Assembly (NCBI RefSeq): GCF_003858635.1
Contig: NZ_RQJO01000009.1
Location: forward strand, 186,001-250,000
Reading direction: 5' to 3'
Origin: Larkinella rosea
GTDB lineage: Bacteria; Bacteroidota; Bacteroidia; Cytophagales; Spirosomataceae
DNA: 64,000 nt
In this document: positions 44,171 to 53,151 of the stretch, one piece after another
How the letters are laid out: every line of letters begins with the position of its first letter
How positions within the stretch are numbered: the stretch's first letter is position 1
The notes under the pieces: model-generated
Seen by the model: the letters and a program-made list of their open reading frames with translations, nothing else
Told to the model about the DNA's origin: nothing
Databases searched by the model: none
Translations under genes and position numbers: made by a program

Positions 44171-45814
44171 ATGAGAAGAAGAGATTTTATCCAGCTCTCC
44201 GGTTTGGGAATGAGCGCCCTCATGGGCAGTTCCATCCCCGTTCTGGGCAGTACGGTTCCGTTGTCACAACTGCTCGAACCACGCGCTGACGCAGCCGCGA
44301 AAAAAAAACTGGCTGATGTGGCTCTGAATGCAGCCAGAAGCAAAGGTGCAACGTATGCGGACGTTCGGATCGGGCGGTATTTGCAGCAGTTTCTGTTCAC
44401 GCGGGAAATGAAGGTGCAGAACATCACCAACGCGGAGTCGTACGGGGTGGGCATTCGGGTGATTGCCAACGGAACCTGGGGTTTTTCGGCTACCAGCGAC
44501 GTTCGGCCGGAAGCCATTGCCAAATGCGCGGAAACCGCCGTTGCCATCGCCAAAGCCAATTCCAAACTGCAGAAAGAACCGGTCGATCTGGCTCCGCAAA
44601 AGGGTGTCGGTGACGTAAGCTGGAAAACGCCCCTGAAGAAAAATGCCTTCGAAGTGCCGGTTCAGGAAAAAATCGATTTGCTGATGAAGGTGAACGGCGA
44701 AGCGATGAAAAACGGAGCCGGTTTTGTGACGTCTAACCTGTTCTTTATCAACGAACAAAAATACTTTGCCTCCACGGACGGTTCCTACATCGATCAAGAT
44801 GTTCACCGCATCTGGCCGACCTTTACCGTGACGGCCGTCGACCGCCAGGCCGGTAAATTCAAAACCCGCGACGCGCTCAGTTCGCCAATGGGCATGGGTT
44901 ACGAGTATCTCGACGGCTCAGCAGCCGACAAAATTCCCGGTCCGAACGGGCTGATCAGCTACCGCAATTCCTACGACATGGTGGAAGACGCGACCGTTGC
45001 GGCCCGGCAGGCGAAGGAAAAGCTCACGGCCAAATCGATTCAATCCGGAAAATACGATCTGGTGCTCGATCCGAATCACCTCGGGTTGACCATCCACGAA
45101 TCGGTCGGACACGCCACGGAACTCGACCGCGTGTTGGGCTACGAAGCCAATTATGCCGGAACAAGCTTCGCGACGCTCGATAAATGGAAATCGAAAAACT
45201 TTCAATACGGCAGTAAACTGGTCAATATTGTGGCCGACAAAACCCAGCCGCACACGCTCGGAACCGTGGGCTACGACGACGAAGGTGTTCCGGGGAAAGA
45301 ATGGGATTTGATCAAAGACGGTATTCTGGTGAATTACCAGGCCATTCGCGATCAGGTCAAAATGTTGGGCGGTACCGAATCGAACGGCTGTTGCTACGCC
45401 GACAACTGGGATTCGATCCAGTTTCAGCGGATGCCGAACGTTTCGCTCAAACCGTCGGCGGAAAAACGCAGCGTTTCCGACATGATCAAAGGTGTCGACA
45501 AAGGCATTTACATCATGGGTCGTGGTTCTTATTCCATTGATCAACAACGGTATAACTTTCAGTTTGGCGGGCAATTGTTCTACGAAATCAAGAACGGACA
45601 GATTGTCGGGATGCTCGACGATGTGGCCTACCAGTCGAACACGCAGGAATTCTGGAACTCCTGCGTACAGCTTTGCGACAAGGACGATTACCGGACATTC
45701 GGTTCTTTTTTCGACGGAAAAGGCCAGCCTTCGCAAGTGAGCGCCGTCTCGCACGGTTGCCCCACCACCCGCTTCAACGGCGTCAATGTGATCAATACCG
45801 GGCGGAAGATATAA
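44171..45814 (+). CDS. TldD-type metalloprotease, Tat-exported (pair 1)
   Basis: A 547-residue TldD/PmbA-family protein. The start MRRRDFIQLSGLGMSAL is a Tat signal, whereas characterised TldD proteins are cytosolic. The zinc motif H309-E310-x3-H314 (HESVGH) is present. The third ligand in known TldD is a C-terminal Cys; candidates here are the two Cys in FWNSCVQLC and the Cys in SHGCPTTRF. The TldE-type partner gene follows after a repeat-filled 119-nt gap. It probably cleaves unfolded or modified peptides in the periplasm. A close paralogue lies at 50054. Confidence 0.88.
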   Translation: MRRRDFIQLSGLGMSALMGSSIPVLGSTVPLSQLLEPRADAAAKKKLADVALNAARSKGATYADVRIGRYLQQFLFTREMKVQNITNAESYGVGIRVIANGTWGFSATSDVRPEAIAKCAETAVAIAKANSKLQKEPVDLAPQKGVGDVSWKTPLKKNAFEVPVQEKIDLLMKVNGEAMKNGAGFVTSNLFFINEQKYFASTDGSYIDQDVHRIWPTFTVTAVDRQAGKFKTRDALSSPMGMGYEYLDGSAADKIPGPNGLISYRNSYDMVEDATVAARQAKEKLTAKSIQSGKYDLVLDPNHLGLTIHESVGHATELDRVLGYEANYAGTSFATLDKWKSKNFQYGSKLVNIVADKTQPHTLGTVGYDDEGVPGKEWDLIKDGILVNYQAIRDQVKMLGGTESNGCCYADNWDSIQFQRMPNVSLKPSAEKRSVSDMIKGVDKGIYIMGRGSYSIDQQRYNFQFGGQLFYEIKNGQIVGMLDDVAYQSNTQEFWNSCVQLCDKDDYRTFGSFFDGKGQPSQVSAVSHGCPTTRFNGVNVINTGRKI

Positions 45815-45817
45815 AAT

Positions 45818-45914
45818 CAGTATTCGGTGAGAACGTACCCACGGACTTTAGTCCGTGTTCATTATCGGGTCTAAAAACACGGACTAAAGTCCGTGGGTAC
45901 GTTTTACCGAATAC
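45818..45914. repeat. Nested inverted repeat (family C inside family A remnant) between tldD-like and tldE-like genes, pair 1
   Basis: Outer arms GTATTCGGT and ACCGAATAC (45820-45828, 45906-45914) match family A. Inside them sit perfect 27-bp arms at 45832-45858 and 45877-45903 carrying ACGGACTTTAGTCCGT, each itself a small hairpin. A second family C copy is at 62961. The element starts 4 nt after the stop. Confidence 0.93.
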
Positions 45915-45933
45915 CGTAAACCTCTCTAAAAAC

Positions 45934-47283
45934 ATGGCGATCTTAACGAAAGAAGAAGCGAAAAAGATAATCGATAAGGTTTTGGGCTATTCCAAAGCCG
46001 ACGAGACAAGTGTGAGCCTGAACGGAAACCGGACCGGTAACATTCGCTACGCCCGAAATACGGTTTCGACGAGTGGCGAAACCGATAACCTGGCGCTGGC
46101 CGTTACGGCGGTTTTTGGTAAAAAAGTCGGTTCGGCAACCATCAACGAATTTGACGATCAGTCGCTGGAAAAAACCGTTCGAAGAGCGGAGGAAGTAGCG
46201 CGGCTGGCGCCCGAAAATCCGGAATATGTACCGATGCTGGGTCCGCAGAAATACATCGAAACCGCATCTTACGCCGAAAGCACGGCCAAAATCAATCCGG
46301 AATTCCGGGCGCAGGCGGCTTTCGACAGCATTGAACCCTGCAACAAGAAGAATCTGACCGCAGCCGGTTACCTGGAAGATACGACCGGTTTTTCGGCCAT
46401 TGGAAACAGCAAGGGACTCTTCGGCTACAATCCGGTTACATCGGCCGTTTTTTCAGTAACGACCCGAACGGCTGACGGCACCGGTTCCGGCTATGCGTCC
46501 CGCGATGTTAATGATGTGTCGAAACTGAGCACCAAAGAAGCCACCGAAGTGGCCATGAACAAGGCGCTGGCGTCCGTCAATGCCAAAGCGCTGGAACCGG
46601 GGAAATACACGGTGATCCTGGAGCCGACGGCGGCTGGTGACCTCATCAATCTGATGATGAATAGTTTAGATGCCCGCAATGCCGAAGAAGGCCGGAGTTT
46701 TCTGAGCCGGAAAGGCGGAGGAACGCGGCTGGGCGAAAAATTCTTTGACGAACGCATCACGATTTTTTCCGATCCGGCGAACGTTGAAATTCCGGGTTCG
46801 CCCTTTACCGGGGGTGGGGGAGGCCGGTTTGGTGGGGGTGGCGTCGACGGTCGTCCGCAGGAAAAAACGCTGTGGGTCGAAAACGGCATTGTCAAAAACA
46901 TGAGTTATTCGCGGTATTGGGCGCAGAAAAATAATGTCAAAGCCGTGCCTCCTGCCGGCGGCTTTATTGTGCAGGGCGGAAATCAATCACTGCTGGATTT
47001 AATTAAAAGTACCCAAAAAGGAATTCTGGTTACCCGGTTTTGGTACATCCGCGCCGTCGATCCGCAAACGCTGTTGTATACCGGTTTGACCCGCGACGGA
47101 ACCTTTTTGATTGAAAACGGACAGATCAAATACCCGGTCAAAAACTTCCGGTTCAACGAAAGTCCGGTGATTATGCTGAACAACATCGAAGCACTGGGGA
47201 AAGCCGTCCGGTCGGGCGGCAATCTGATTCCGCCGATGAAAATCCGCGATTTTACGTTCAGTAGTTTGTCGGATGCGGTGTAG
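45934..47283 (+). CDS. TldE/PmbA-type partner protein (pair 1)
   Basis: A 449-residue member of the same superfamily without a HExxxH motif, the usual TldE state in the TldD/TldE heterodimer. ATG 45934 is chosen; the frame is open upstream but that part overlaps the tldD gene and the repeat. It has no signal peptide although its partner has one, so export would need transport bound to the partner. Around residue 290 there is a glycine-rich insertion (GGGGGRFGGGG) missing from the paralogue at 51813. Confidence 0.86.
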   Translation: MAILTKEEAKKIIDKVLGYSKADETSVSLNGNRTGNIRYARNTVSTSGETDNLALAVTAVFGKKVGSATINEFDDQSLEKTVRRAEEVARLAPENPEYVPMLGPQKYIETASYAESTAKINPEFRAQAAFDSIEPCNKKNLTAAGYLEDTTGFSAIGNSKGLFGYNPVTSAVFSVTTRTADGTGSGYASRDVNDVSKLSTKEATEVAMNKALASVNAKALEPGKYTVILEPTAAGDLINLMMNSLDARNAEEGRSFLSRKGGGTRLGEKFFDERITIFSDPANVEIPGSPFTGGGGGRFGGGGVDGRPQEKTLWVENGIVKNMSYSRYWAQKNNVKAVPPAGGFIVQGGNQSLLDLIKSTQKGILVTRFWYIRAVDPQTLLYTGLTRDGTFLIENGQIKYPVKNFRFNESPVIMLNNIEALGKAVRSGGNLIPPMKIRDFTFSSLSDAV

Positions 47284-47360
47284 CGGTTTTCCGCCGTTGG
47301 CCAAAACGGCCGGTGCGTGAAATAAACTCGTATTTTGCGCACCGACCCATTTTCATTCCC

Positions 47361-49826
47361 ATGCACGTCCTGTTCCCGAATTATTTCCGAAGTATGGTTG
47401 GCCTGATCCTGCTGGCCGGTTTTTCAGCATGGCGTCCACCGGTTTCAACGACTTTTGCCACCGATTATCTCCGGTTCAGTTTCGACCAGTCCGGTAATCT
47501 GTACAGCCTGATCGATAAAGCGACTTCCAACGAGTATGTGCCCACCGGCGAAAAGGCTCCGTTGCTTTCGCTGATGCAGGATTCGGTGGTGATCAAACCG
47601 CTGTCGATGACGTACAATGCCGCCAAAAAGCGACTGGTTTTGCGGTATCCCAACGGGTATTCGGCAACGATTGCGGCCGAAAACAAAGGAAGTTACCTGC
47701 GTTTCGAACTGCTTTCGCTGACACCCCGTAACGACATCAAGCTGGTGGTTTGGGGACCGTATCCGACCACGATCAACCAGCAGATCGGCGAAACCGTTGG
47801 CGTGGTGCACAACGGAACGTTCGGCATCGGAATTCAGGCGCTGAACGTCAAAACGCTGGGCGGTTATCCAACCTACGACAACGACATCGACCCGGCTTAC
47901 GACATTTTCCAGACTAATTCACTGGTGGATATTGCCAGCGATCAGAAAGTGCTTTACCGGGGTCAAACCGCCAAACCCACGTCGTCGGGCAGTGTTTTGC
48001 AGGCCTATTGCCGAAACCGGTTTGCCGACCGGATTATTTCTAACTGGGAACATAAAAGCTACCTGGCTCCGGCCTTCAGAGATGGCGGTGTGATTGGTTC
48101 CAAAATTGCGCTGTGGGGCGCCCCCGAAGCGCAGCTTTTGCCGGTTATTGAAAAAATAGAACTGGGTGAAGGCTTGCCGCATCCGCTGCTCGATGGCGTA
48201 TGGGCCAAGCGGAATCCGCTGGCGACGGCGTCGTACCTCATTCTGAATTTTGGCGAAAACAACGTCGAGGACGTGATCAGCCTGACCAAGAAAGCCGGTT
48301 TGCAGTACTTTTACCACGGTGGCCCGTTCGACACCTGGGGTCATTTTAAGCTGAACACCAAGGAGTTTCCGAACAATTGGGCCAGTCTGCGGGCGTGTGT
48401 TGCGAAAGCCGAAGCCGCCGGGCTGAAGGTGGGTGTGCATACCTTGTCCAACTTTATTACTACCAATGATCCCTACGTAACGCCGGTTCCGGACGGGCGT
48501 CTGGCCAAAGTCGGAAAAAGCGTGCTGACGACTTCGGTCGACGAAAAGGCCACGCAGATCGTGATTCAATCGCCGGTATTTTTCGATCAGATGAAGAACA
48601 ATACGCTCAAAGCCGTGGTGGTGGGCAATGAGATTATCCGGTATCGGGCGGTGTCGGCCACGGCTCCGTGGACGTTGCTGGATTGTGTGCGTGGCGCGTT
48701 CAAAACCACTCCCCAGAGCCATCCGGCAGGCGCGGAGATCGGCAAACTGATGGACCACGGCTACCAGGTTTTTCTGGCCGATTATCCGTTGCAGGAAGAA
48801 ATGGCCGGTACGCTGGCGAAACTGTACAACGAAACCGGGTTGCGTCAGATTTCGTTTGACGGGCTGGAGGGCACCTGGGCCACCGGCATGGGCCAGTACG
48901 GGATTCAGTTGTTTGTTAAAACCTGGTATGACCAGTTGAAACCGGGGCTGAAAGGTGCCGTTATCACCGATGCCAGCACGCCGGGGCATTATTTCTGGCA
49001 TTCGTTCACGCGCATGAACTGGGGCGAACCCTGGTATGCGGGTTTTCGGGAGAGCCAGACGCAGTACCGGCTGAAAAATCAGGATTATTTCCGGCGCAAT
49101 CTCATGCCGGGCATGTTGGGCTGGTTCAGTATCAAGCCGGAAACCAGTCTCGAAGACCTGGAGTGGATGCTCGCCCGGGCCGCCGGTTTCGACGCCGGTT
49201 TTGGGCTGGCTACGTCGATTGACGATCTGCGGAAACACGGTTTTAGCGATGTTCTGCTGAATACCATCAATGTCTGGGAAACCGCCCGGCTGTCCGGTGC
49301 GTTTTCGGCGGAACAAAAACAGCAACTGCGTGACATCGGCCGGGAGTTTCATCTGGAAAGCGCGGGCGATGGCGTCTGGCGGTTAGCGCCGGTTCATCAG
49401 GCTTACCTGGTTCATGAACAGAAAGTCCGGCAGCCCGGCGAACCAGTCGCTTCGACCTTCGCATTCACGAATCCGAATGATGAGCAACCGCTGCGGTTTA
49501 CGCTGCAACTGACGGCGGGCGAAAAAGGAACGACTTCCGGGCTGGAAAATCCGGTGATCGAAATCAACAACTACAGCCGGATCGAACTCCCGTTTACGCT
49601 CGAAGAAAACCAGCTGGTTCAGTGCGACGGCAAATCCCTCAATCTGCTGGATCGCCAGTGGCATGTCCTGAAAACGATTACCTTACCTGCCGGTATTCCC
49701 AAACTGATGCATGGTAACAACACGGTTCGGATCGACGGGGCTTTTCAGGGATCGAAAGCCGCCACGGCCAAAATGGAAATCCGGTCGATGGGCGAGCCGC
49801 TATTGATCCGGAAAGGTACCCGGTAA
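47361..49826 (+). CDS. Secreted glycosidase-like protein between the two tldD/tldE pairs
   Basis: An 821-residue protein. ATG 47361 is chosen over an in-frame GTG at 47313 because it yields a signal-like N-terminus (FRSMVGLILLAGFSAW). The central 400 residues look like a TIM-barrel glycosidase (YFYHGGPFDTWGHF; KVGVHTLSNFITTNDPY; ISFDGLEGTWATGMG with plausible catalytic acids). A beta-sandwich C-terminal domain follows. I do not recognise a numbered glycoside hydrolase family. It sits between two protease gene pairs, which suggests a glycoprotein or glycopeptide target, but that is speculation. Confidence 0.7.
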   Translation: MHVLFPNYFRSMVGLILLAGFSAWRPPVSTTFATDYLRFSFDQSGNLYSLIDKATSNEYVPTGEKAPLLSLMQDSVVIKPLSMTYNAAKKRLVLRYPNGYSATIAAENKGSYLRFELLSLTPRNDIKLVVWGPYPTTINQQIGETVGVVHNGTFGIGIQALNVKTLGGYPTYDNDIDPAYDIFQTNSLVDIASDQKVLYRGQTAKPTSSGSVLQAYCRNRFADRIISNWEHKSYLAPAFRDGGVIGSKIALWGAPEAQLLPVIEKIELGEGLPHPLLDGVWAKRNPLATASYLILNFGENNVEDVISLTKKAGLQYFYHGGPFDTWGHFKLNTKEFPNNWASLRACVAKAEAAGLKVGVHTLSNFITTNDPYVTPVPDGRLAKVGKSVLTTSVDEKATQIVIQSPVFFDQMKNNTLKAVVVGNEIIRYRAVSATAPWTLLDCVRGAFKTTPQSHPAGAEIGKLMDHGYQVFLADYPLQEEMAGTLAKLYNETGLRQISFDGLEGTWATGMGQYGIQLFVKTWYDQLKPGLKGAVITDASTPGHYFWHSFTRMNWGEPWYAGFRESQTQYRLKNQDYFRRNLMPGMLGWFSIKPETSLEDLEWMLARAAGFDAGFGLATSIDDLRKHGFSDVLLNTINVWETARLSGAFSAEQKQQLRDIGREFHLESAGDGVWRLAPVHQAYLVHEQKVRQPGEPVASTFAFTNPNDEQPLRFTLQLTAGEKGTTSGLENPVIEINNYSRIELPFTLEENQLVQCDGKSLNLLDRQWHVLKTITLPAGIPKLMHGNNTVRIDGAFQGSKAATAKMEIRSMGEPLLIRKGTR

Positions 49827-49925
49827 ATGCTTTCCTGAAGTGGCCAATATCCTCCAATCCGGGGTATGGTTTCAATGGAGTAAAGTTGCATTTTAGCCGG
49901 AAGTCAACTGGTTTTTGACGAAGCT

Positions 49926-49943
49926 CCGGCGCACTGACGCCGG
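49926..49943. repeat. GC-rich hairpin after the glycosidase-like gene
   Basis: CCGGCG-N6-CGCCGG, a perfect 6-bp stem, in the 227-bp gap before the second tldD-like gene. No T run follows directly. A near-consensus -7 box TAACTTTA lies at 50033. Confidence 0.4.
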
Positions 49944-50053
49944 TTAGATTAAAGGAGGATTTACTATTACTTATTCCTTTTTTGAAATAAATTCATTCGA
50001 TTGGGACTGAATTTCGTTTAAATTGAACAACCTAACTTTATCAAAAACTGATT

Positions 50054-51694
50054 TTGAACCGTCGAGATTTTCTTCAGCTGACCGGGTTGGGCACCGGCGC
50101 TTTCCTCTTGCCCAACAGCACGGTTTTCGGCCGCTCGGTTGCGCCGGAAGCGTTGCTGGAACCCGGGTTAGACGTGGCCGTTAAGAAACGCCTGGCCGAT
50201 GCCGCCCTGAATGCGGCCAAAGCCAAAGGAGCCAGTTACACCGATATTCGGATTGGCCGGTATTTGCGGCAATTTGTAACCACGCGCGAAGACAAAGTAC
50301 AGAATATTGTCAATACCGAGTCTTTCGGTGTCGGGGTACGTGTGATTGTCGATGGCTGCTGGGGCTTTGCTTCCGTGGTCGATGCCAAGAGCGAAGCCCA
50401 AACCGCCAAAGCCGCCGAGGATGCCGTGGCAATTGCCAAAGCCAATGCCCGGTTGATGAAACAACCCGTACAACTCGCTCCGCAAAAAGGGTTTGGCGAG
50501 GTAAGCTGGAAAGCACCGATCAAGAAAAATGCCTTTGAAGTGCCCATCAAAGAGAAGGTTGACCTGCTGTTGACAGTCAACGATGCGGCCCTGAAAAATG
50601 GGGCTAACTACGTCAATTCGGTCTTGTTCATGGTCAACGAGCAGAAGTACTTTGCATCGTCGGACGGTTCGTACATCGATCAGGACATTCACCGGATGTG
50701 GCCCACGTTTAATGTAACGGCCATCGATCCGAAAACCGGTAAATTTGAGACGCGGGGCGAATTGAGCGCGCCGATGGGCATGGGGTACGATTACCTTCAA
50801 GCGAATCCGAGCGACAAAATAACCGGGATTACAACCCGCTACAACAGAGGCTACGACATGCTGGAAGACGTGACGGCGGCCGCTAAACAGGCGAAGCAAA
50901 AGCTCACGGCGAAGTCGGTTGAAGCCGGAAAATATGACCTTGTGCTGGACCCATCGCACCTCTGGTTGACCATCCACGAATCGGTGGGCCACCCGCTGGA
51001 GCTGGACCGCGTGCTGGGCTACGAAGCCAATTTTGCCGGAACCTCCTTTGCCACCCTCGATAAATGGAAGTCGAAAACCTTCAATTACGGCAGCAAGCAG
51101 GTGAATCTGTTTGCCGATAAAACACAGGTGGGTTCGCTGGGCGCCGTGGGTTGGGACGACGAAGGCGTGGCCTGCAAAAAGTGGGATCTGGTAAAAGAAG
51201 GCACGCTGGTAAACTACCAGGCCATTCGCGATCAGGTGCACATCCTCGGCGAAAACGAATCGCAGGGCTGCTGCTACGCCGATAGTTGGGGTTCGGTGCA
51301 GTTTCAGCGGATGGCGAATGTGTCGCTGGCGGCTGGCAAAACGCCCTTGTCGGTGGAGCAGATGATCAAGGACGTCAAGAAAGGCATTTACATCATCGGC
51401 GATGGCTCGTTTTCGATTGATCAACAGCGGTATAACTTCCAGTTCGGCGGTCAGTTGTTCTACGAAATCAAGAACGGACAGATTGCTGGAATGCTGAAAG
51501 ACGTGGCGTATCAATCGAATACGCAGGAATTCTGGAACTCCTGCACCCAGATTTGCGACGAGCGGGATTACCGTCTGGGCGGTTCGTTCTTCGACGGAAA
51601 AGGCCAGCCCATGCAGGTAAGCGCTGTCTCGCACGGCAGTTCGACCACCCGTTTCAACGGGGTCAATGTGATCAATACAGCACGGAAAATATAA
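50054..51694 (+). CDS. TldD-type metalloprotease, Tat-exported (pair 2), TTG start
   Basis: A 546-residue paralogue of the protein at 44171, similar along the whole length. Translation must begin at TTG 50054: an in-frame stop lies at 50033, no ATG is in between, and the Tat signal NRRDFLQLTG begins at once. The zinc motif HESVGH is kept. The C-terminal Cys of the paralogue (SHGCPTTRF) is Ser here, while FWNSCTQIC is conserved, which favours the latter as the source of the third zinc ligand. Its TldE-type partner follows after a repeat-filled gap. Confidence 0.88.
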   Translation: MNRRDFLQLTGLGTGAFLLPNSTVFGRSVAPEALLEPGLDVAVKKRLADAALNAAKAKGASYTDIRIGRYLRQFVTTREDKVQNIVNTESFGVGVRVIVDGCWGFASVVDAKSEAQTAKAAEDAVAIAKANARLMKQPVQLAPQKGFGEVSWKAPIKKNAFEVPIKEKVDLLLTVNDAALKNGANYVNSVLFMVNEQKYFASSDGSYIDQDIHRMWPTFNVTAIDPKTGKFETRGELSAPMGMGYDYLQANPSDKITGITTRYNRGYDMLEDVTAAAKQAKQKLTAKSVEAGKYDLVLDPSHLWLTIHESVGHPLELDRVLGYEANFAGTSFATLDKWKSKTFNYGSKQVNLFADKTQVGSLGAVGWDDEGVACKKWDLVKEGTLVNYQAIRDQVHILGENESQGCCYADSWGSVQFQRMANVSLAAGKTPLSVEQMIKDVKKGIYIIGDGSFSIDQQRYNFQFGGQLFYEIKNGQIAGMLKDVAYQSNTQEFWNSCTQICDERDYRLGGSFFDGKGQPMQVSAVSHGSSTTRFNGVNVINTARKI

Positions 51695-51697
51695 GTT

Positions 51698-51792
51698 CAG
51701 TTTACAGTTTTCAGTGTTCGGTTTTCGGTCGGCTAACGCGAGCTATACGAATGCGTCAACCAGCCGAAAACTGTAAATCGAAAACCTTAAAC
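51698..51792. repeat. Family A inverted repeat between tldD-like and tldE-like genes, pair 2
   Basis: Arms run from about 51698-51739 and 51752-51792 with words CAGTTTACAGTTTTCAG and CAGCCGAAAACTGTAAAT. It is less perfect than the copies at 17409 and 18308, but the loop GGCTAACGCGAGCTATACG is related to theirs. It starts 4 nt after the stop and ends 21 nt before the next start. Confidence 0.85.
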
Positions 51793-51812
51793 CCATAACC
51801 GATCTTAAAAAT

Positions 51813-53147
51813 ATGGTTCTTCTAACCGAAGCGGAAGCGAAGGCGTTGCTTCAGAAGGTGTTAAGTTATTCAAAGGCGGACGAATGCGTGGTGAATTTGT
51901 CGGGCGGGGAGAGCGGCAATATCCGCTATGCCCGGAACGAGGTGTCGACCAGTGGGTCCACCATTAACCAGAATTTGCAGGTGCAGTCGGCCTTCGGGAA
52001 AAAAGTTGGTGTGGCCACCATCGACGAGTTTGATGATGCTTCGCTGGAAAAAGTGGTGCGCCGGGCCGAAGAACTGGCACACCTGGCCCCCGAAAATCCT
52101 GAATATGTCAGCGTTCTTGGACCGCAGCAATACCTGAAATCGACCGGTTTTTTTGAATCGACAGCCAAAATTACCCCCGCAACCCGCGCTGAAGCGATTG
52201 CCAAAAGCTTAGATGTATCGGGGAATCAAAAGCTGGCGGCTGCCGGTTTTCTGGAGGATTATCGCGGTTATTCGGCCATGATGAACTCCAAAGGACTGTT
52301 TGCGTATTACCCCAGCACGAACGTGAATTTTTCGCTGACGGTTCGCACGGACGACGGCACGGGTTCGGGATACGTGACGCGTGGCTACAGTGATTTTTCG
52401 AAACTGGACACCAGTTCGGCCACCAAAATTGCGGTCGAAAAATGCCTGGGTTCGGTGGGCGCACGGGCGCTGGAACCGGGAAAATACACGGTGATTCTGG
52501 AGCCGACGGCGGGCGTGGTGCTGCTCGAAAATATCTTTTTTGGGATGGACGCCCGCAGCGCCGACGAAGGACGGTCGTTTCTGAGCAAACCGGGAGGCAA
52601 AACCAAGCTGGGTGAAAAGATTGTGGATGAGCGGGTTACGATTTTCTCCGATCCGACCAATCCGGAATTGCCGGCTTCTCCTTGGGCGGGCGATGGTCAG
52701 CCGCGGGAGAAGATCAACTGGATCGAGAAAGGCGTTGTGAAAAACATGGCCTACTCGCGTTTCTGGGCGCAGAAGAAAGGGGTAAAACCGGTTCCGTTTC
52801 CGAGTAACGTGATTATGGCGGGGGGCACAGCCTCGCTTGATGACATGATCAAGAGCACGCAGCGCGGCATTCTGGTGACCAAACTCTGGTACATCCGCAC
52901 CGTCGATCCGCAAACGTTGTTGCTGACCGGTTTGACGCGCGACGGTACGTTTTACATCGAAAACGGCAAGATCAAGCACCCAATCAAGAATTTCCGGTTT
53001 AACGAAAGCCCGGTCATTATGTTAAATAATCTGGAAGCATTGGGAAAACCGGAGCGGGTGGTCAGCACCGAATCGAATTCAAACTACCTGATTCCGCCGA
53101 TGAAAATCCGGGAGTTTACATTTAGTAGTCTTTCAGACGCGGTATAG
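51813..53147 (+). CDS. TldE/PmbA-type partner protein (pair 2)
   Basis: A 444-residue paralogue of the protein at 45934. It has no HExxxH motif and no signal peptide. GNIRYARNEVSTSGS near residue 30-45 and ENGKIKHPIKNFRFNESP near the C-terminus are shared with the first copy. It lacks the glycine-rich insertion of the first copy and has a short PWAGDGQPREK loop there. It should pair with the TldD-type protein encoded upstream. A family D repeat follows its stop codon. Confidence 0.86.
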   Translation: MVLLTEAEAKALLQKVLSYSKADECVVNLSGGESGNIRYARNEVSTSGSTINQNLQVQSAFGKKVGVATIDEFDDASLEKVVRRAEELAHLAPENPEYVSVLGPQQYLKSTGFFESTAKITPATRAEAIAKSLDVSGNQKLAAAGFLEDYRGYSAMMNSKGLFAYYPSTNVNFSLTVRTDDGTGSGYVTRGYSDFSKLDTSSATKIAVEKCLGSVGARALEPGKYTVILEPTAGVVLLENIFFGMDARSADEGRSFLSKPGGKTKLGEKIVDERVTIFSDPTNPELPASPWAGDGQPREKINWIEKGVVKNMAYSRFWAQKKGVKPVPFPSNVIMAGGTASLDDMIKSTQRGILVTKLWYIRTVDPQTLLLTGLTRDGTFYIENGKIKHPIKNFRFNESPVIMLNNLEALGKPERVVSTESNSNYLIPPMKIREFTFSSLSDAV

Positions 53148-53151
53148 ATAC

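Noticed and set aside
45673-45933. Upstream extension of the first tldE-like gene
   Set aside because: The frame is open back into the tldD gene, but the extension is out-of-frame tldD plus the repeat element and has no resemblance to the family.
47919-49352. 477-codon open frame on the minus strand opposite the glycosidase-like gene
   Set aside because: No motif, rich in His/Arg/Pro, and fully inside a plus-strand gene with a signal-like N-terminus and domain patterns.
50168-51634. Long open frame (488 codons) on the minus strand opposite the second tldD-like gene
   Set aside because: It mirrors a well-supported plus-strand gene, and a similar minus frame lies opposite the first copy. The translated product has no recognisable domain. 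It is an effect of codon use in the real gene.
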